A stretch of 64,000 nucleotides of DNA from Lavandula angustifolia (Eukaryota; Streptophyta; Magnoliopsida; Lamiales; Lamiaceae), in NCBI GenBank assembly GCA_028984105.1, contig CM054804.1, positions 26,525,057 through 26,589,056 on the forward strand. The letters run 5' to 3'. Positions 1 through 10,707 of this stretch are shown in pieces. The number at the start of each line of letters is the position of its first letter. Within the stretch, counting starts at the first letter, position 1. The notes under the pieces are model-generated. The model was given only the letters and a program-made list of their open reading frames with translations. It was not told the origin of the DNA and made no database searches. The position numbers and the translations under genes were made by a program.

Positions 1-238
1 CCCTAAAGGACATCGTTGAGGGATCAACAAATCTAAATCTTGCATTTGTTGCTCAGATATTTCAACACAGGTTGGACTAAAATCCTCGCCTTCTCTATAT
101 TTAAAAAAACTTCAGTAATTCATTTGAATAATCATGTCATTCTCCATTGTAGAAAATGAAAGCAAAGATTGAAAATAGGATATTTTCCAATTCATACCAT
201 GCTTATTTAAATGAGACAATGACATAAGGTAGGCACAC

Positions 239-674
239 TGTTAGAGACAAAGTATATCAAAGAAGGGAGAGGAGGAGCTCGGAGACGGCGAAACCGAAGC
301 CGTAGCGAGAGAGGTCTTGGACGTATGCATGGCGAGTTCGGCATGGACGTGGCTTCTGCATGACGTCAATGAAAGATTAATGATTTCTATTTAGCAAGTT
401 TTTATATTTAGTAGTTGAGTCTATATTTAGTAGTTGAGTATATTTTTAGAATAAGACCCATATAATGGGTAGGTCGAATAAGACCTAGTAGAGATAGTAT
501 TTATATAGTTTATCTATTGAGATTAGGGCATCCAGAATTTTGAACTGAGATCAATTGCGGCGTGCATCACGCTTGGCCGGAAGAAATCCTTCCGTGGGAC
601 TCTTTGAGTTGGTTTCATAATTTGCACTAGGTTTATTTATTTAAATTGTTCTTCTCTTCCCCTTTACTCTATCA
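239..674 (+). repeat. 5' LTR of the gypsy element
   Basis: 436 bp, starts TGTTAGAGAC and ends CTCTATCA. It aligns without gaps to 9003-9438 at a constant offset of 8764; I count four substitutions, at about 421, 457, 557 and 629. The LTR also contains the 3' end of the last coding frame, because the chromodomain reading frame runs past the 3' LTR border. Confidence 0.95.
500..508 (+). promoter_or_regulatory. Candidate TATA box in the 5' LTR
   Basis: TTTATATAG lies in the second half of the LTR, where the U3 promoter of an LTR retrotransposon is expected. The same motif is at 9264-9272 in the 3' LTR. No transcription start can be shown from sequence alone. Confidence 0.45.
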
Positions 675-692
675 ATTGGTCCAACTTGCCGG

Positions 693-3020
693 ATGACTAA
701 TACGCGTCAACAGATGGACTCACGCATGGATGAACTAGAGAAGGGGTTGAAGACGATGGAGAATCGGTTGTCAAGCGGGTGGATTCGATGAAGGATTCGA
801 TGGGATCGATGAAGGATTGAATGGGATCGATCCGTGATCTCGCTCGCGGGGTTGTTAGCCGAGAAAAACAAGATAGGCGAAGGATCCGAGAGCGACTCAC
901 ACCCTAATCCAAACCCTAATACTGAAGAGCGGCAATCCACGGACGGACCGCGGGCGAACGGATCGGAGACAGTGGTTGGATCGTCCGGCATAGCTTCAAG
1001 CGCACCACAAGTGTCGTTACCTACGTTTGATGGCACCGGTGCGGAGGCGTGGCTCACGCGTGTGGAACAGTACTTCCAGTTGCATAACACACCTGATGCG
1101 AATAGATTGGACGTAGCTTTGGTCGCGATGGAGGGCGACGCATTACCGTGGTTTCAATGGGTGCGCGCAACAAGCCCGACCATGGGTTGGGCGGGATTTA
1201 AATTGGAAATGGTTGGAATGTTCGGCACAAATCCATTAGCCAATCCATTCGAAACTCTCGTTCAAACTCGACAGCTTAATTCGGTAGGGGAATATGTCAC
1301 CTTGTTTATTGCACGCATGGTGCACGTGCCGGGGTTGGATGAACAATATTGTTTGGGGTTATTTCTCAATGGACTCAAGGATGAAATCCGATTAAAGATT
1401 CGGTCACGAGATGCGAGGACGTTGTCCGATACAATTCATCTTGCTAAGGAAGTCGAGCAAGAAGTTAATTTCAGTCGCGGACAACACTCGAGCGCGTCAC
1501 GAGGGGGTTTCTCGTCGTATAACAAATCCGGATCGCATGTGGTAACTTCTTATACTTCGGGGATAGCGCCTACATCCCAGTTCCGAGGCAGTAATACCAA
1601 AGACAAACCGAGATCGGAGGCTCCCTCTTCGGTGGGGTCAACGACGCGAGAGGGAGGAACGAGTCGATTCCGTCAACCCCGGCAAATATCGCATCGGGAT
1701 TACGCAGCGAAAAGGGCGGCTGGGAAGTGTTTTCGTTGCGACGAGAAGTGGTCTCCGACCCATAGATGCGCGGATAAACATCTACAGGTGATAATCTTAC
1801 CCGATCCGGACGATGAGGAAGAGGAGCGGCGGCATGCAACGGACGAATTACCGGAGGAATCACAGGATGACAGGAACACGGAACCGGAGGCAAATTCCAT
1901 GGTTCTGACCCGGTTGGCTGCACAAGGAATTGACGGACCTCAAACTATGAAATTGACGGGTTTTATTGCAGGTCAGACTGTGTACGTCATGATCGATAGT
2001 GGTGCGAGTCACTGTTTTATTTCATCCCGCGTTGCAAAAGCCCTTAGCTTGTGTCCAGAGACGTCGGAACGATCCAGCGTTCGCTTGGGCGACGGTCGCC
2101 GTTCGGCCATCCTTGGAGTCTGCTCGGATGTGAAGCTGATATTACAAGGACAGGAGTTTATATTAACATGCTACGTGTTCGAACTGGGAGGAGTGGATGT
2201 TGTTCTTGGAATCTCATGGCTGCGAACACTAGGGGACGTCCGGGCCAATTGGGAGCGCATGACGATGAATTTTATTCATCACGGCAAGCCGGTGGTGTTA
2301 GTAGGGAATTCGTCGCTTATTCGCCGGGAAGCTTCCTTACAACAATTGGTAAAAATCAGAGAGGAAAGTGGTCGATGGCTGGTCTGGATCGGGCTGACCG
2401 AGGCAGCACGAGATGACGAAAAATCGGTGGAGTGCAGGACGATGAGGATTGTTGAAGAAGGAGAAGCGTTACGCGCTCAGATGGAAAGGGAATTTCCGAC
2501 AGTAATGTTACCACCAACGGGGTTGCCTCCTCCACGTAGAGTTGATCATCATATCCCGTTAAATCCGGGCACTACGCCGATTTCGGTACGACCATACAGA
2601 TATAGCCATTCGGCCAAGGATGAGATGGAACGGTTGGTTCAGGAGATGTTGGATGCTGGAATTATTCAACCCAGCTCGAGCCCTTACTCGAGTCCGGTGT
2701 TATTGGTGCGAAAGAAGGATGGGAGTTGGCGTTTTTGCGTAGATTATCGGCAGTTGAATAAGCAGACTGTGCCGGATAAATATCCCATTCCGGTAATTCA
2801 AGAGATGTTGGATGAGTTACATGGAGCAAAGTGGTTTTCTAAGCTAGATCTGCGGTCAGGATATCACCAAATACGGATCGCTCCTCAGGACATTTCGAAA
2901 ACAGCATTCCGTACTCATTCGGGGCATTATGAATTCCTAGTAATGCCTTTTGGATTGACTAACGCTCCATCGACGTTTCAATCGGCCATGAATGATTTCT
3001 TTGCGAGATCATCTACGTAA
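693..3020 (+). pseudogene. Gypsy gag, protease and N-terminal reverse transcriptase (broken)
   Basis: An ATG at 693 begins a short frame (MTNTRQQMDSRMDELEK) that stops at about 791; frame slips and a TGA lie between about 775 and 850. The main open frame is 834-3020. It shows a retrotransposon gag core (FDGTGAEAWLTRVEQYF), a zinc knuckle CFRCDEKWSPTHRC near codon 300, the aspartic protease motif IDSGASHCFIS near codon 387, and the reverse transcriptase fingers and palm (WRFCVDYRQLNKQ, KLDLRSGYHQIRI, MPFGLTNAPSTFQ). It stops just before the catalytic FFDDI segment, which continues in another frame at about 3020-3050. The start of the main frame is not a real initiation codon; it marks the last upstream lesion. 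Confidence 0.9.
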
Positions 3021-3834
3021 GTTTGTGTTAGTTTTTTTTTGATGATATCTTGATCTATAGCAGGAATTGGGATTCTCATTTAAAGCACCTCCGAATCGTG
3101 ATGAGCTTACTAAAGCGGGACTCGTACGTAGTGAATCCAAAAAAATGCGCATGGGGCCGGTTGGAGGTGGAGTACTTAGGCCATATCGTGTCGGAAGCGG
3201 GGGTGTGAAAATGGACCCGGGAAAGATATCGTCAATCCTCAGATGGCCGACACCTACTTCTATACGAGGAGTTAGAGGATTTTTGGGTTTATCGGGTTAT
3301 TATCGGCGTTTTATCCGGAATTACGGCCATATTGCACGGGGACTTACGGAGTTGCTAAAGAAAGAGCGGGTATCAGCGTTCTTATGGACGGAGGAGGCAC
3401 AAAAGGCCTTTCAAGAGCTATAAAAGGCGGTGACTACGGCCCCGGTATTAGCCACTCCCGATTTTTCTAAAGCATTTGTGGTGGAGTGCGATGCATCAGG
3501 ACGAGGACTCGGCGCAGTATTAATGCAGGAGGGGCGCCCTTTGGCGTATTATAGCAAGGCCGTCTCAAATCGCAGCCTAGCTAAGTCGGCCTATGAATTG
3601 GAGTTAATGGCTTTAGTGTGTGCAGTTCAGCATTGGAGACCATACTTGGTAGGGCGACGGTTCACGGTACGAACCGATCAGAGAAGTTTGCGCTATCTTC
3701 TAAATCAATCAGTTTCGACTCCCGCCTAACATTATTGGGTGGCCAAGTTGTTAGGATACGACTTTGAAATTGAATACAAACAAGGCAGTACCAATAAGGC
3801 GGCGGATGCATTATCCCGATGATGTGAGGATACA
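3021..3834 (+). pseudogene. Gypsy reverse transcriptase C-terminus and RNase H (broken)
   Basis: The FFDDI catalytic region follows a frame change at about 3020. An in-frame TAG at about 3058 and a frame change near 3205 precede KMDPGKISSILRWPTP and the conserved VRGFLGLSGYYRRFI. A TAA at 3421 separates this from the RNase H part (VVECDASGRGLGAVLMQ, YELELMALVCAVQHW, TDQRSLRYLL). Further stops come at 3727 and about 3820, the latter directly after ADALSR, the usual end of RNase H. Stops at 3727 and 3820 are consistent with C-to-T changes (CAA to TAA, CGA to TGA), though the original codons are inferred. Confidence 0.88.
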
Positions 3835-4244
3835 GTGGAGTGTGCGGCGATTTCAATCCCAGTTTGGGTTGGTTGGTCTCGAGTTACGGATGAAGTAAAA
3901 GAGGACGCGGAATTGGGGCCGATTTACCGAGCCACGGCCGAAGGGGTTTCGAGAGGTAATGATCATTTTCAATTAATTAATGGCGTTTTATATTATAAGG
4001 GACGATTGGTTGTAGCAAAAAGATCTTCGTTCGTTCCTCGATTGTTGGCGGAATTTCATTCTACGGCTCAAGGGGGACATTCGGGCGCTTACCGGACATA
4101 TCGTCGATTGGCACTTAGTGTTTATTGGCCGGACATGATGAAAGATGTCACCAAATTTGTATCCGAATGCTTGGTTTGTCAGAAACACAAATACGAGATG
4201 CGAGCTCCGGCCGGCCTGTTACAAGCTTTACCTATACCTGTGAG
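3835..4244 (+). pseudogene. Gypsy integrase N-terminal part, cut by the hAT insertion
   Basis: This frame carries the integrase zinc-binding domain: two histidines (HSTAQGGHSG, about 4054-4080) and CLVCQKHK at about 4170-4190. It runs into the hAT terminus at 4245, after a conserved proline-rich linker (LQALPIPV). The catalytic core resumes at 7924, after the second copy of the 8-bp target duplication. Confidence 0.9.
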
Positions 4245-7200
4245 CTATGTTATTAAAACCGGCCCGGCCCGGCCGGTTGACCCGGTTCAACCGTGACCCG
4301 GTGAAAAATCCGGGCCGGGCCAATCGAAAATCGTTTTTTGCTTTTGACCCGGTGAGACCCGGAAGAACCGGCCGGTTGGCTCGGTGGCCGTGCACCGGTT
4401 AACCTAGGTTGACTCGGTCAATAAAAAAAGTAAATAACTAAATATGTAATTTTTGTTCCAAAATCCATTCCAGATCTGAAAATCGCGTTCTCTCATCTCT
4501 GTTCTCATTTCTTCCTCCGTCCAAAATCCAAATATGAAATCCCGCAGCCGTTCGTCTCCATCGTTAACTTGAGTGTGGCTTTTGGGCTTTGGCTATAGAG
4601 ATTAGAGAGTCAGAGACGTGGTTACATTCTGCTCGTAATTACCGTATCGCTGGCGTTCGCCATTGGGCTGACTTGTTCCTACACCAGCGGTAAGCGATGC
4701 TAACTCTGACTGAATTATATTTTATTTTTTATGGGGATTGGGTTGTGAATTATTTCAATTTAGCTCTGTGCTATTTCGGGGATCAGATGCCATCTGCTAG
4801 GTTTACTTAAATGACTTTATGAGGAAGTGAGTTATGTTTGGCAGAAAACTAAGTAATACCAAAGTAGGGAATTAGTTTCGGTTTTCTTGAATTGATAAGG
4901 CATCACTGCGAGACTTATGAAGTGTAGACCAATGACTTAACCGCCTTATATTCTTGTCAAAAAGTTAAGTAATGTTGCTAGCAAATGGGTAAAGTCCCGC
5001 TAATTCGAAGAGAAAATTTATCATCGAAATGTAACACAACAGAGAGAAGAATATATTTGTGAACTGAATTCTTTCATCTTTGTTAAGCCGAATTAACAAA
5101 TCGTGTTTTGTTAAGCAGAATTAACATGGAGCAACCTTCACCTACCGATCAAGCTTCTAAGGAATCTTCATCTGCTTCTGTTGTAAGTTCACGAAGAAAG
5201 GTTGATTTTGCATGGGATCATTGCACAGAAATAACATCTAAAGGAAAGAAGAGTACCATTAAATGCAACTACTGCAATCATGAGGTACGTGGTGGTGGAA
5301 TTAATCGCATGAAACAACACCTTGCAAAAGTTAAAGATCAAGTAATTCCGTGTTCAAAAGTGGATCCTGATGTTAGCTTCAGAATTAAACAATCTTTGTT
5401 GGATATTGAAGCAACTAAGAATGAGAAGAAACAAAGACCTTTTTTAACCATAGATGAAGATGAAGAAGATGTTGATGATGTCTCTAATTCTCTTGATAAT
5501 GAAAAGAATAAAAGGAAAAAGGGCAATATTGCAAGTTATATGAAAGGAAGTGCGGGAATTGATTCTTCTCAACCTAGTATTAAGATGAAGCTTCAAAGTA
5601 AAGAAAAGGTACATGAAACTGATATGGCAATTGCAATGTGGTTTTATGAATCATGTATCCCGTTCAATGCCGCTAACTCTCCATTTTATGAAGCTGCATT
5701 TGCTAAAACTGCATCAATGGGTCATGGTTATAAACCCCCAACTTTTCATGCTCTAAGAGTTCCTTTACTTCATGATGCGAAGATACAAGTCCAATTGTCA
5801 ATAGATGTCTTTAGAAGTAAGTGGACTGATACGGGATGCACAATTATGGGGGATGGTTGGCTTGATCGAAGTCAAAGACCTTTGATAAATTTCTTAGCCT
5901 ATAATTCATCTGGAATTACTTTTATCAAATCTATTGATGCATCTGATCTTGTTGCTACTGCTGATAATTTGTGCAATTTGTTTGCTGAAATTGTTCAAAT
6001 GGTTGGTGTGAATAATGTGGTTCATTTGGTGACCGATAATGCTAGCAATTACAAGAAAGCTGGAGCTTTGCTTAATTTAGAATATCCTTCAATCTCTTGG
6101 TCTCCATGTTCTGCACATTGTATTAATTTGATTATGAAAGATGTTGGAGAGTTGCCTATTGTGAAAAGTTTAATCAATGATGCTTCAAAGGTTACAGTTT
6201 TTGTGTATAATCACAAATGGCCTCTTGCTTGGTTGAGGAAAAGACCTGGATGGACAGAGATTATAACACCAGGAACAACACGCTTTGGCACAAATTTCAT
6301 TGCTTTGAAAAGTCTTCATGATCACAAGGAACATTTGGAAGCAATGGTTGTGTCTAATGATTTCAAGAAGTTCTTGAAGAATGAGAAAGCTAAGCGAGTG
6401 AAGAGTATCATTTTAAGTGACAAGTTTTGGAATGATTGTTTGCTTGTTGTGAAGATTATGGGGCCTATAATGAGACTATTGCGCTTGTGTGATACTGATG
6501 AGAAGCCCTCTTTAGGGTATGTGTATGAAGGAATGTCAAGAGCAATAAAGGGGATAAAAGAAACGGTGAAAAATAAAGAGTCTCTTTACAAGCCTTTTGT
6601 GGACATTGTTAATGATAGGTGGGATAGGATGTTAAGTCGACGGCTTCATGCGGCAGCATGTTGGTTGAATCCTGCCTTTCAATATGATCCGGATTGTACT
6701 ATCAATCAAGATAGTGAACCATTTAGAGGTTTGATGGAGCTCATCCATGTGCTACTCCCGGATGAACCTAATATAATGAATGAGATTCGTTTGTTTAGGG
6801 AGCGAGAGAAGAGCTTTGGATGGCCTTATGCTAAATCACATGCGAAGACTGTTCCGCCCGGTAAATTTAATTTTTTAATTCAATTATATGATAAATGTTG
6901 ATTTTTTTAATTGTGTATTATCTCTTATAGATGAATGGTGGAGGCTATTCGGGATGGATGCTCCTTGTTTGCAAAGACTTGCCATAAGAATTCTAAGTCA
7001 AACCTCCTCTTCTTCGGGATGTGAACGTAATTGGAGTGTCTTTGAGCGCATTCACACAAAAAAGAGGAACAAATTGGAGCATCAAAGGCTAAATGATCTA
7101 GTGTTTGTTCATTATAATTTGAAACTACGAAGCCGGTAAAGACTAATTATTTCTATTTCTTTGGTATTGATTCATTTATGTCGGAAAATTATTTTATTTA

Positions 7201-7915
7201 CTAACCTTTTGTGCATTGTAGTGGGAAAAAATCTAGATCATATGATCCGATCAATTATGAATGCATAGATCAAGTTGAGTTTTGGGTTGTGGATGAAGAG
7301 CCTAGTGGAGAACTTGATGCCGATGAACTTGATGCTCTAATTGAGGAAAATCTTTCTACTATAGAAAGTTCACAACCACCTACAGGTTTACTTTTATACT
7401 ATAATCTTATTATTTATTAATGTTTGAAAAGGTTCCTTATATTTTGGTTTTACATAAATATGTAGGCAACCAAGAGAAAGATGTTGATGTGGAGATGATT
7501 AATGAACAAGTTGATTTGAATCAATTGGATGATACCCAATTTCAACATGAAAGATATCCAGATACTTATGGATTTGATGAATGAAGAGTGGACTTCAAAC
7601 TTTTTTTTTCAATTTGTTTCTAGTTTTATAGACATCCCATGATGTTTGAAACTTTGAATATTTGGTATGATCTTTTATTGTCATTCTTATTATGAAGTTT
7701 AGAGTTTGGACATGGAAAATGCTAGGTTAATTTATTTCAAATTATGTTAATATTAGCTTTTCTATATTTTTTAAGTTATTTATATTATTTATTAGTATTA
7801 TTAAAAGATATTTAATATTTATTGTGTTACACCGGGTTGACCCACCGGTTCGACCGGTTGAACCACTAAAATTAATTTTTCCGGGTCAATGACCGGGCCG
7901 GTTTTAATAACATAG
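4245..7915 (+). mobile_element. hAT DNA transposon with intact-looking transposase, nested in the gypsy integrase
   Basis: 3671 bp, flanked by perfect 8-bp duplications CCTGTGAG (4237-4244 and 7916-7923). The inverted termini match for 23 bp, beginning CTATGTTATTAAAACCGG on the left; the right end is its reverse complement (GGTTTTAATAACATAG). Both subterminal regions are packed with ACCGG/CCCGG motifs, likely transposase-binding sites (inferred). It encodes a BED-finger/DUF659/hAT-dimerisation transposase at 5126-7584. 8-bp duplications, short terminal repeats and the protein all define a hAT element. Confidence 0.97.
5126..7584 (+). CDS. hAT transposase, four exons, 740 aa
   Basis: Predicted exons 5126-6860, 6931-7135, 7222-7385 and 7466-7584; all three introns have GT-AG ends and phases agree, giving an uninterrupted 740-residue frame. 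The first ATG of the frame is used. The N-terminus has a BED-type zinc finger (Cys47, Cys50, His65, with Cys76 nearby). Residues about 190-330 are the DUF659/RNase H-like core, with GDGW near 243 and VTDNASN near 302. The C-terminus has the hAT dimerisation domain (SSSSGCERNWSVF near 605-616, then DLVFVHYNLKLRSR). An acidic tail is encoded by exons 3 and 4. No stop, frame slip or missing domain was found. The enzyme would cut at the element ends in the nucleus and reinsert it. Splice sites are predicted, not observed. Confidence 0.9.
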
Positions 7916-7923
7916 CCTGTGAG

Positions 7924-9069
7924 AGTATGGGAGGACATCAGCATGGATTTTATCGGGGGCCTACCACGATCCGGGCAGTATGACTGCGTCATGGTGGTGG
8001 TGGATCGTTTGTCGAAATACGCTCATTTTTGTGGGTTACGCCATCCGTACACCGCAAGGGAAGTGGCCGAATTATTTGTTAAAGAAATTGTGAGATTGCA
8101 TGGCTTTCCGTCATCGATTGTATTAGATCGAGACCCAATTTTTTGCAGCGAGTTTTGGAAGGTATTGTTTAAGGCGGTGGGAACCAAACTCCGTATGAGT
8201 TCCGCGTATCATCCACGAGACCGATGGACAAACAGAGGTTGTTAATCGTTGCGTGGAAACATTTTTAAGGTGCTTTGCGTCCGAGAGACCGAAACAATGG
8301 GGGCGATGGCTTGCTTGGGCGGAATACTCGTACAATACCAACTTTCACTCGACGACGGGGATTTCTCCCTTTGAGATCGTGTACGGTCGGCCACCACCAA
8401 CCCTAGTAAGTTTCTTGCCGGCGGAAATACAAGTGAAGGCCGTAGCCGATGATCTCCAAGCGCGAGATGGAGCGCTGCGTCATCTGAAGATGCATATTAA
8501 GAGAGCACAAGACTATATGGTTAGAGGCGCGAATAAACACCGTCGTCATGTGGAATACGCGGTCGGCCAACGGGTTTTCCTGAAGTTAAGACCATATCGA
8601 CAAGCTTCGTGTTCAAACGCAAAAATGCTAAATTAGCCGCCCGATTTTACGGGCCATTTACGGTGGAGGAAAGAATTGGAGCGTAGCATATCGGTTATTG
8701 TTACCGGAAGGTTGTCGTTTACATCCTGTTTTTCACGTTTCTCTTCTTAAAGCGGCTCTCGGCGAACACAAACTCGAAGATAAATTGCCGGAAGAGTTAT
8801 GGGTAACCGATCCGGAATTTGAACCGGAGTTGATTTTGCGAGAGAGAGGAATTTGGAGAGGAGATGATCGTGTACAAGAAGTGCTAGTGCAATGGCGTGA
8901 CAAATCCGAAGATGATGCAACTTGGATAGAGATCGAAGAATTTAAATGTCAATTCCCACAATTCCGCCTTGAGGACAAGGCTGTTTGGAAGGGGGAAGGA
9001 ATTGTTAGAGACAAAGTATATCAAAGAAGGGAGAGGAGGAGCTCGGAGACGGCGAAACCGAAGCCGTAG
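7924..9069 (+). pseudogene. Gypsy integrase core, C-terminus and chromodomain (broken)
   Basis: The integrase catalytic core resumes with MDFIGGLPRSGQYD (first Asp) and VLDRDPIF (second Asp). One frame change lies near 8220, at the segment that should carry the catalytic Glu. The frame continues at 8253 (WLAWAEYSYNTNFHSTTG, then SPFEIVYGRPPP). Another frame change lies near 8620 and a TAG near 8685. The last frame, 8698-9069, has LHPVFHVSLLK and a chromodomain (VLVQWRDKSEDDATWIEIEE, about 8878-8940). Its stop lies inside the 3' LTR. Confidence 0.9.
8987..9000 (+). other. Polypurine tract of the gypsy element
   Basis: A 14-base run of only purines (GGAAGGGGGAAGGA) ends 2 bp before the 3' LTR. 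In LTR retrotransposons this primes plus-strand synthesis. Confidence 0.8.
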
Positions 9070-9438
9070 CGAGAGAGGTCTTGGACGTATGCATGGCGAG
9101 TTCGGCATGGACGTGGCTTCTGCATGACGTCAATGAAAGATTAATGATTTCTATTTAGCAAGTTTTTATATTTAGTAGTTGAGTTTATATTTAGTAGTTG
9201 AGTATATTTTTAGAATAAGGCCCATATAATGGGTAGGTCGAATAAGACCTAGTAGAGATAGTATTTATATAGTTTATCTATTGAGATTAGGGCATCCAGA
9301 ATTTTGAACTGAGATCAATTGCAGCGTGCATCACGCTTGGCCGGAAGAAATCCTTCCGTGGGACTCTTTGAGTTGGTTTCATAATTTGCACTTGGTTTAT
9401 TTATTTAAATTGTTCTTCTCTTCCCCTTTACTCTATCA
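9003..9438 (+). repeat. 3' LTR of the gypsy element
   Basis: 436 bp, same length as the 5' LTR, four substitutions apart. It is followed immediately by the CACAC target duplication (9439-9443) and then by fimbrin intron sequence. Confidence 0.95.
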
Positions 9439-10217
9439 CACACTACCAGAGATTCTCTGCTCAATTATAATTTCGTTCTACTGGTATAAACTGTTTATTA
9501 CTGATTTTATTTTAAAGAAAGTTCAGAAGGCTTACTGTTCCCAATATGCCCCTTTTATGCAATGTTCAGTCGTATGATTGTAATGTTATCTAAGTTACTT
9601 TCTCTCAGAAATGGACTCACCGCTGTGGAAAGCTCAAAGGTATCTTCTTTTGCTGAGATGATGGAAGATGATGCTAAAACTTCACGGGAAGAGAGATGAT
9701 TCCGGCTGTGGATTAACAGCCTTGGTGTTGAAACACATGTCAATAATTTATTTGAGGATGTCAGACAAGGGTTAGATTTCCTTTTCTCTGTCTTGAAATT
9801 TGACGTCATGAGTTTTTGTTATTTCCAGTTGTCCTGTATGCAGATGGCTTCTATTGGAAGTGCTTGACAAAATTGCTCCTGGATCTGTAAACTGGAAACA
9901 GGCTTCAAAACCTCCTATTAAGATGCCTTTTAGGAGAGTTGAGAATTGTGACCAAATTGTAAGTATTGGGAAGGATCTGAACTTCTCCCTAGTCAATATT
10001 GCCGGAAATGATGTTGTGCAGGGAAACAAGAAGCTCATATTAGGTAACACTGCTCAACTATGTATTCATGGCTAGTATGCTTCCGATCCCTGTTTTCGTT
10101 TAAAATACTTAACTTATCCAGAGGTTCTAAGTCATGTAATTTACCCTTTATTTCTTTTAAACAATATTGGTGGCTATCACTTCCTTTTCACATGTCATGT
10201 TGCATTGTTGGATAAGC

Positions 10218-10707
10218 TGTTAGGGATACAAGCAAGGAGCCCTAACTCTCCCCAAAACCATGGTTATAGGGAAAGGATTGACACTCACTTATATACTCCT
10301 CCACACTTCCGTGTGAAGTCGATGTGGGATAACTCACATCATAACAATGCCTTCCCCTTCGAAACCGTACGTCCACGGACGGCCTACTCCGGAAGTCCTC
10401 CCCACCCACGGCTGGGTCCGCGGTGGGGCCCACCCAGGATGCTGGCCCACCCACGACTCCATTTGCTGCAATACCAGTCCTGGGCCCACCCGGGGACTAC
10501 TCCCCGGGCCCACCCGGTTTCCCGGGCCACAACGGGTCGCCCCTTCCCGCAGATGTACGATCCGGCAGGTCGGACCATTGTTAGGAATACAAGCAAGGAG
10601 CCCTAACTCTCCCCAAAACCATGGTTATAGGGAAATGATTGACACTCACTTATATACCCCTCCACACTTCCGTGTGAAGTCGATGTGGGATAACCCACAT
10701 CATAACA
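10218..10707 (+). mobile_element. TRIM-like miniature LTR element in a fimbrin intron
   Basis: Two direct repeats of 129 bp (10218-10346 and 10579-10707) both start TGTTAGG and end CATAACA, and enclose 232 bp of C-rich sequence without coding capacity. Flanks are TAAGC (10213-10217) and TAAAC (10708-10712), a 5-bp duplication with one mismatch. Terminal direct repeats with TG...CA ends, no genes and about 0.5 kb total length fit a terminal-repeat retrotransposon in miniature. The repeats contain GTCGATGTGGGATAAC. An autonomous partner is not visible here. Confidence 0.8.

Larger units (their letters stand above)
239..9438 (+). mobile_element. Ty3/gypsy chromodomain LTR retrotransposon (Reina-like), carrying a nested hAT element
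   Basis: Two 436-bp direct LTRs (TG...CA) bound the element, and the 5-bp target duplication CACAC is seen at 234-238 and 9439-9443. Without the hAT insertion and its duplicated 8 bp, the element is about 5.5 kb. Order of coding pieces: gag with a zinc knuckle, protease, reverse transcriptase, RNase H, integrase with HHCC finger, C-terminal chromodomain. That order, the chromodomain, the short LTRs and small size fit plant chromoviruses of the Reina type (lineage inferred). The purine tract 8987-9000 precedes the 3' LTR. No initiator-Met primer binding site (TGGTATCAGAGC) is recognisable after the 5' LTR; only ATTGGTCC follows. The coding region is broken in several places, so this copy cannot make a full polyprotein. 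Confidence 0.95.

Noticed and set aside
675..692. Primer binding site of the gypsy element
   Set aside because: Only ATTGGTCC follows the LTR; I could not match it to a tRNA 3' end, so no feature is claimed.
707..1923. Minus-strand open frames opposite gag and protease
   Set aside because: Shadow frames of the GC-richer plus-strand retrotransposon coding region; no domain in them.
10242..10606. Open frames over the TRIM interior
   Set aside because: C-rich non-coding sequence keeps frames open by chance; they cross the LTR borders and have no domain.
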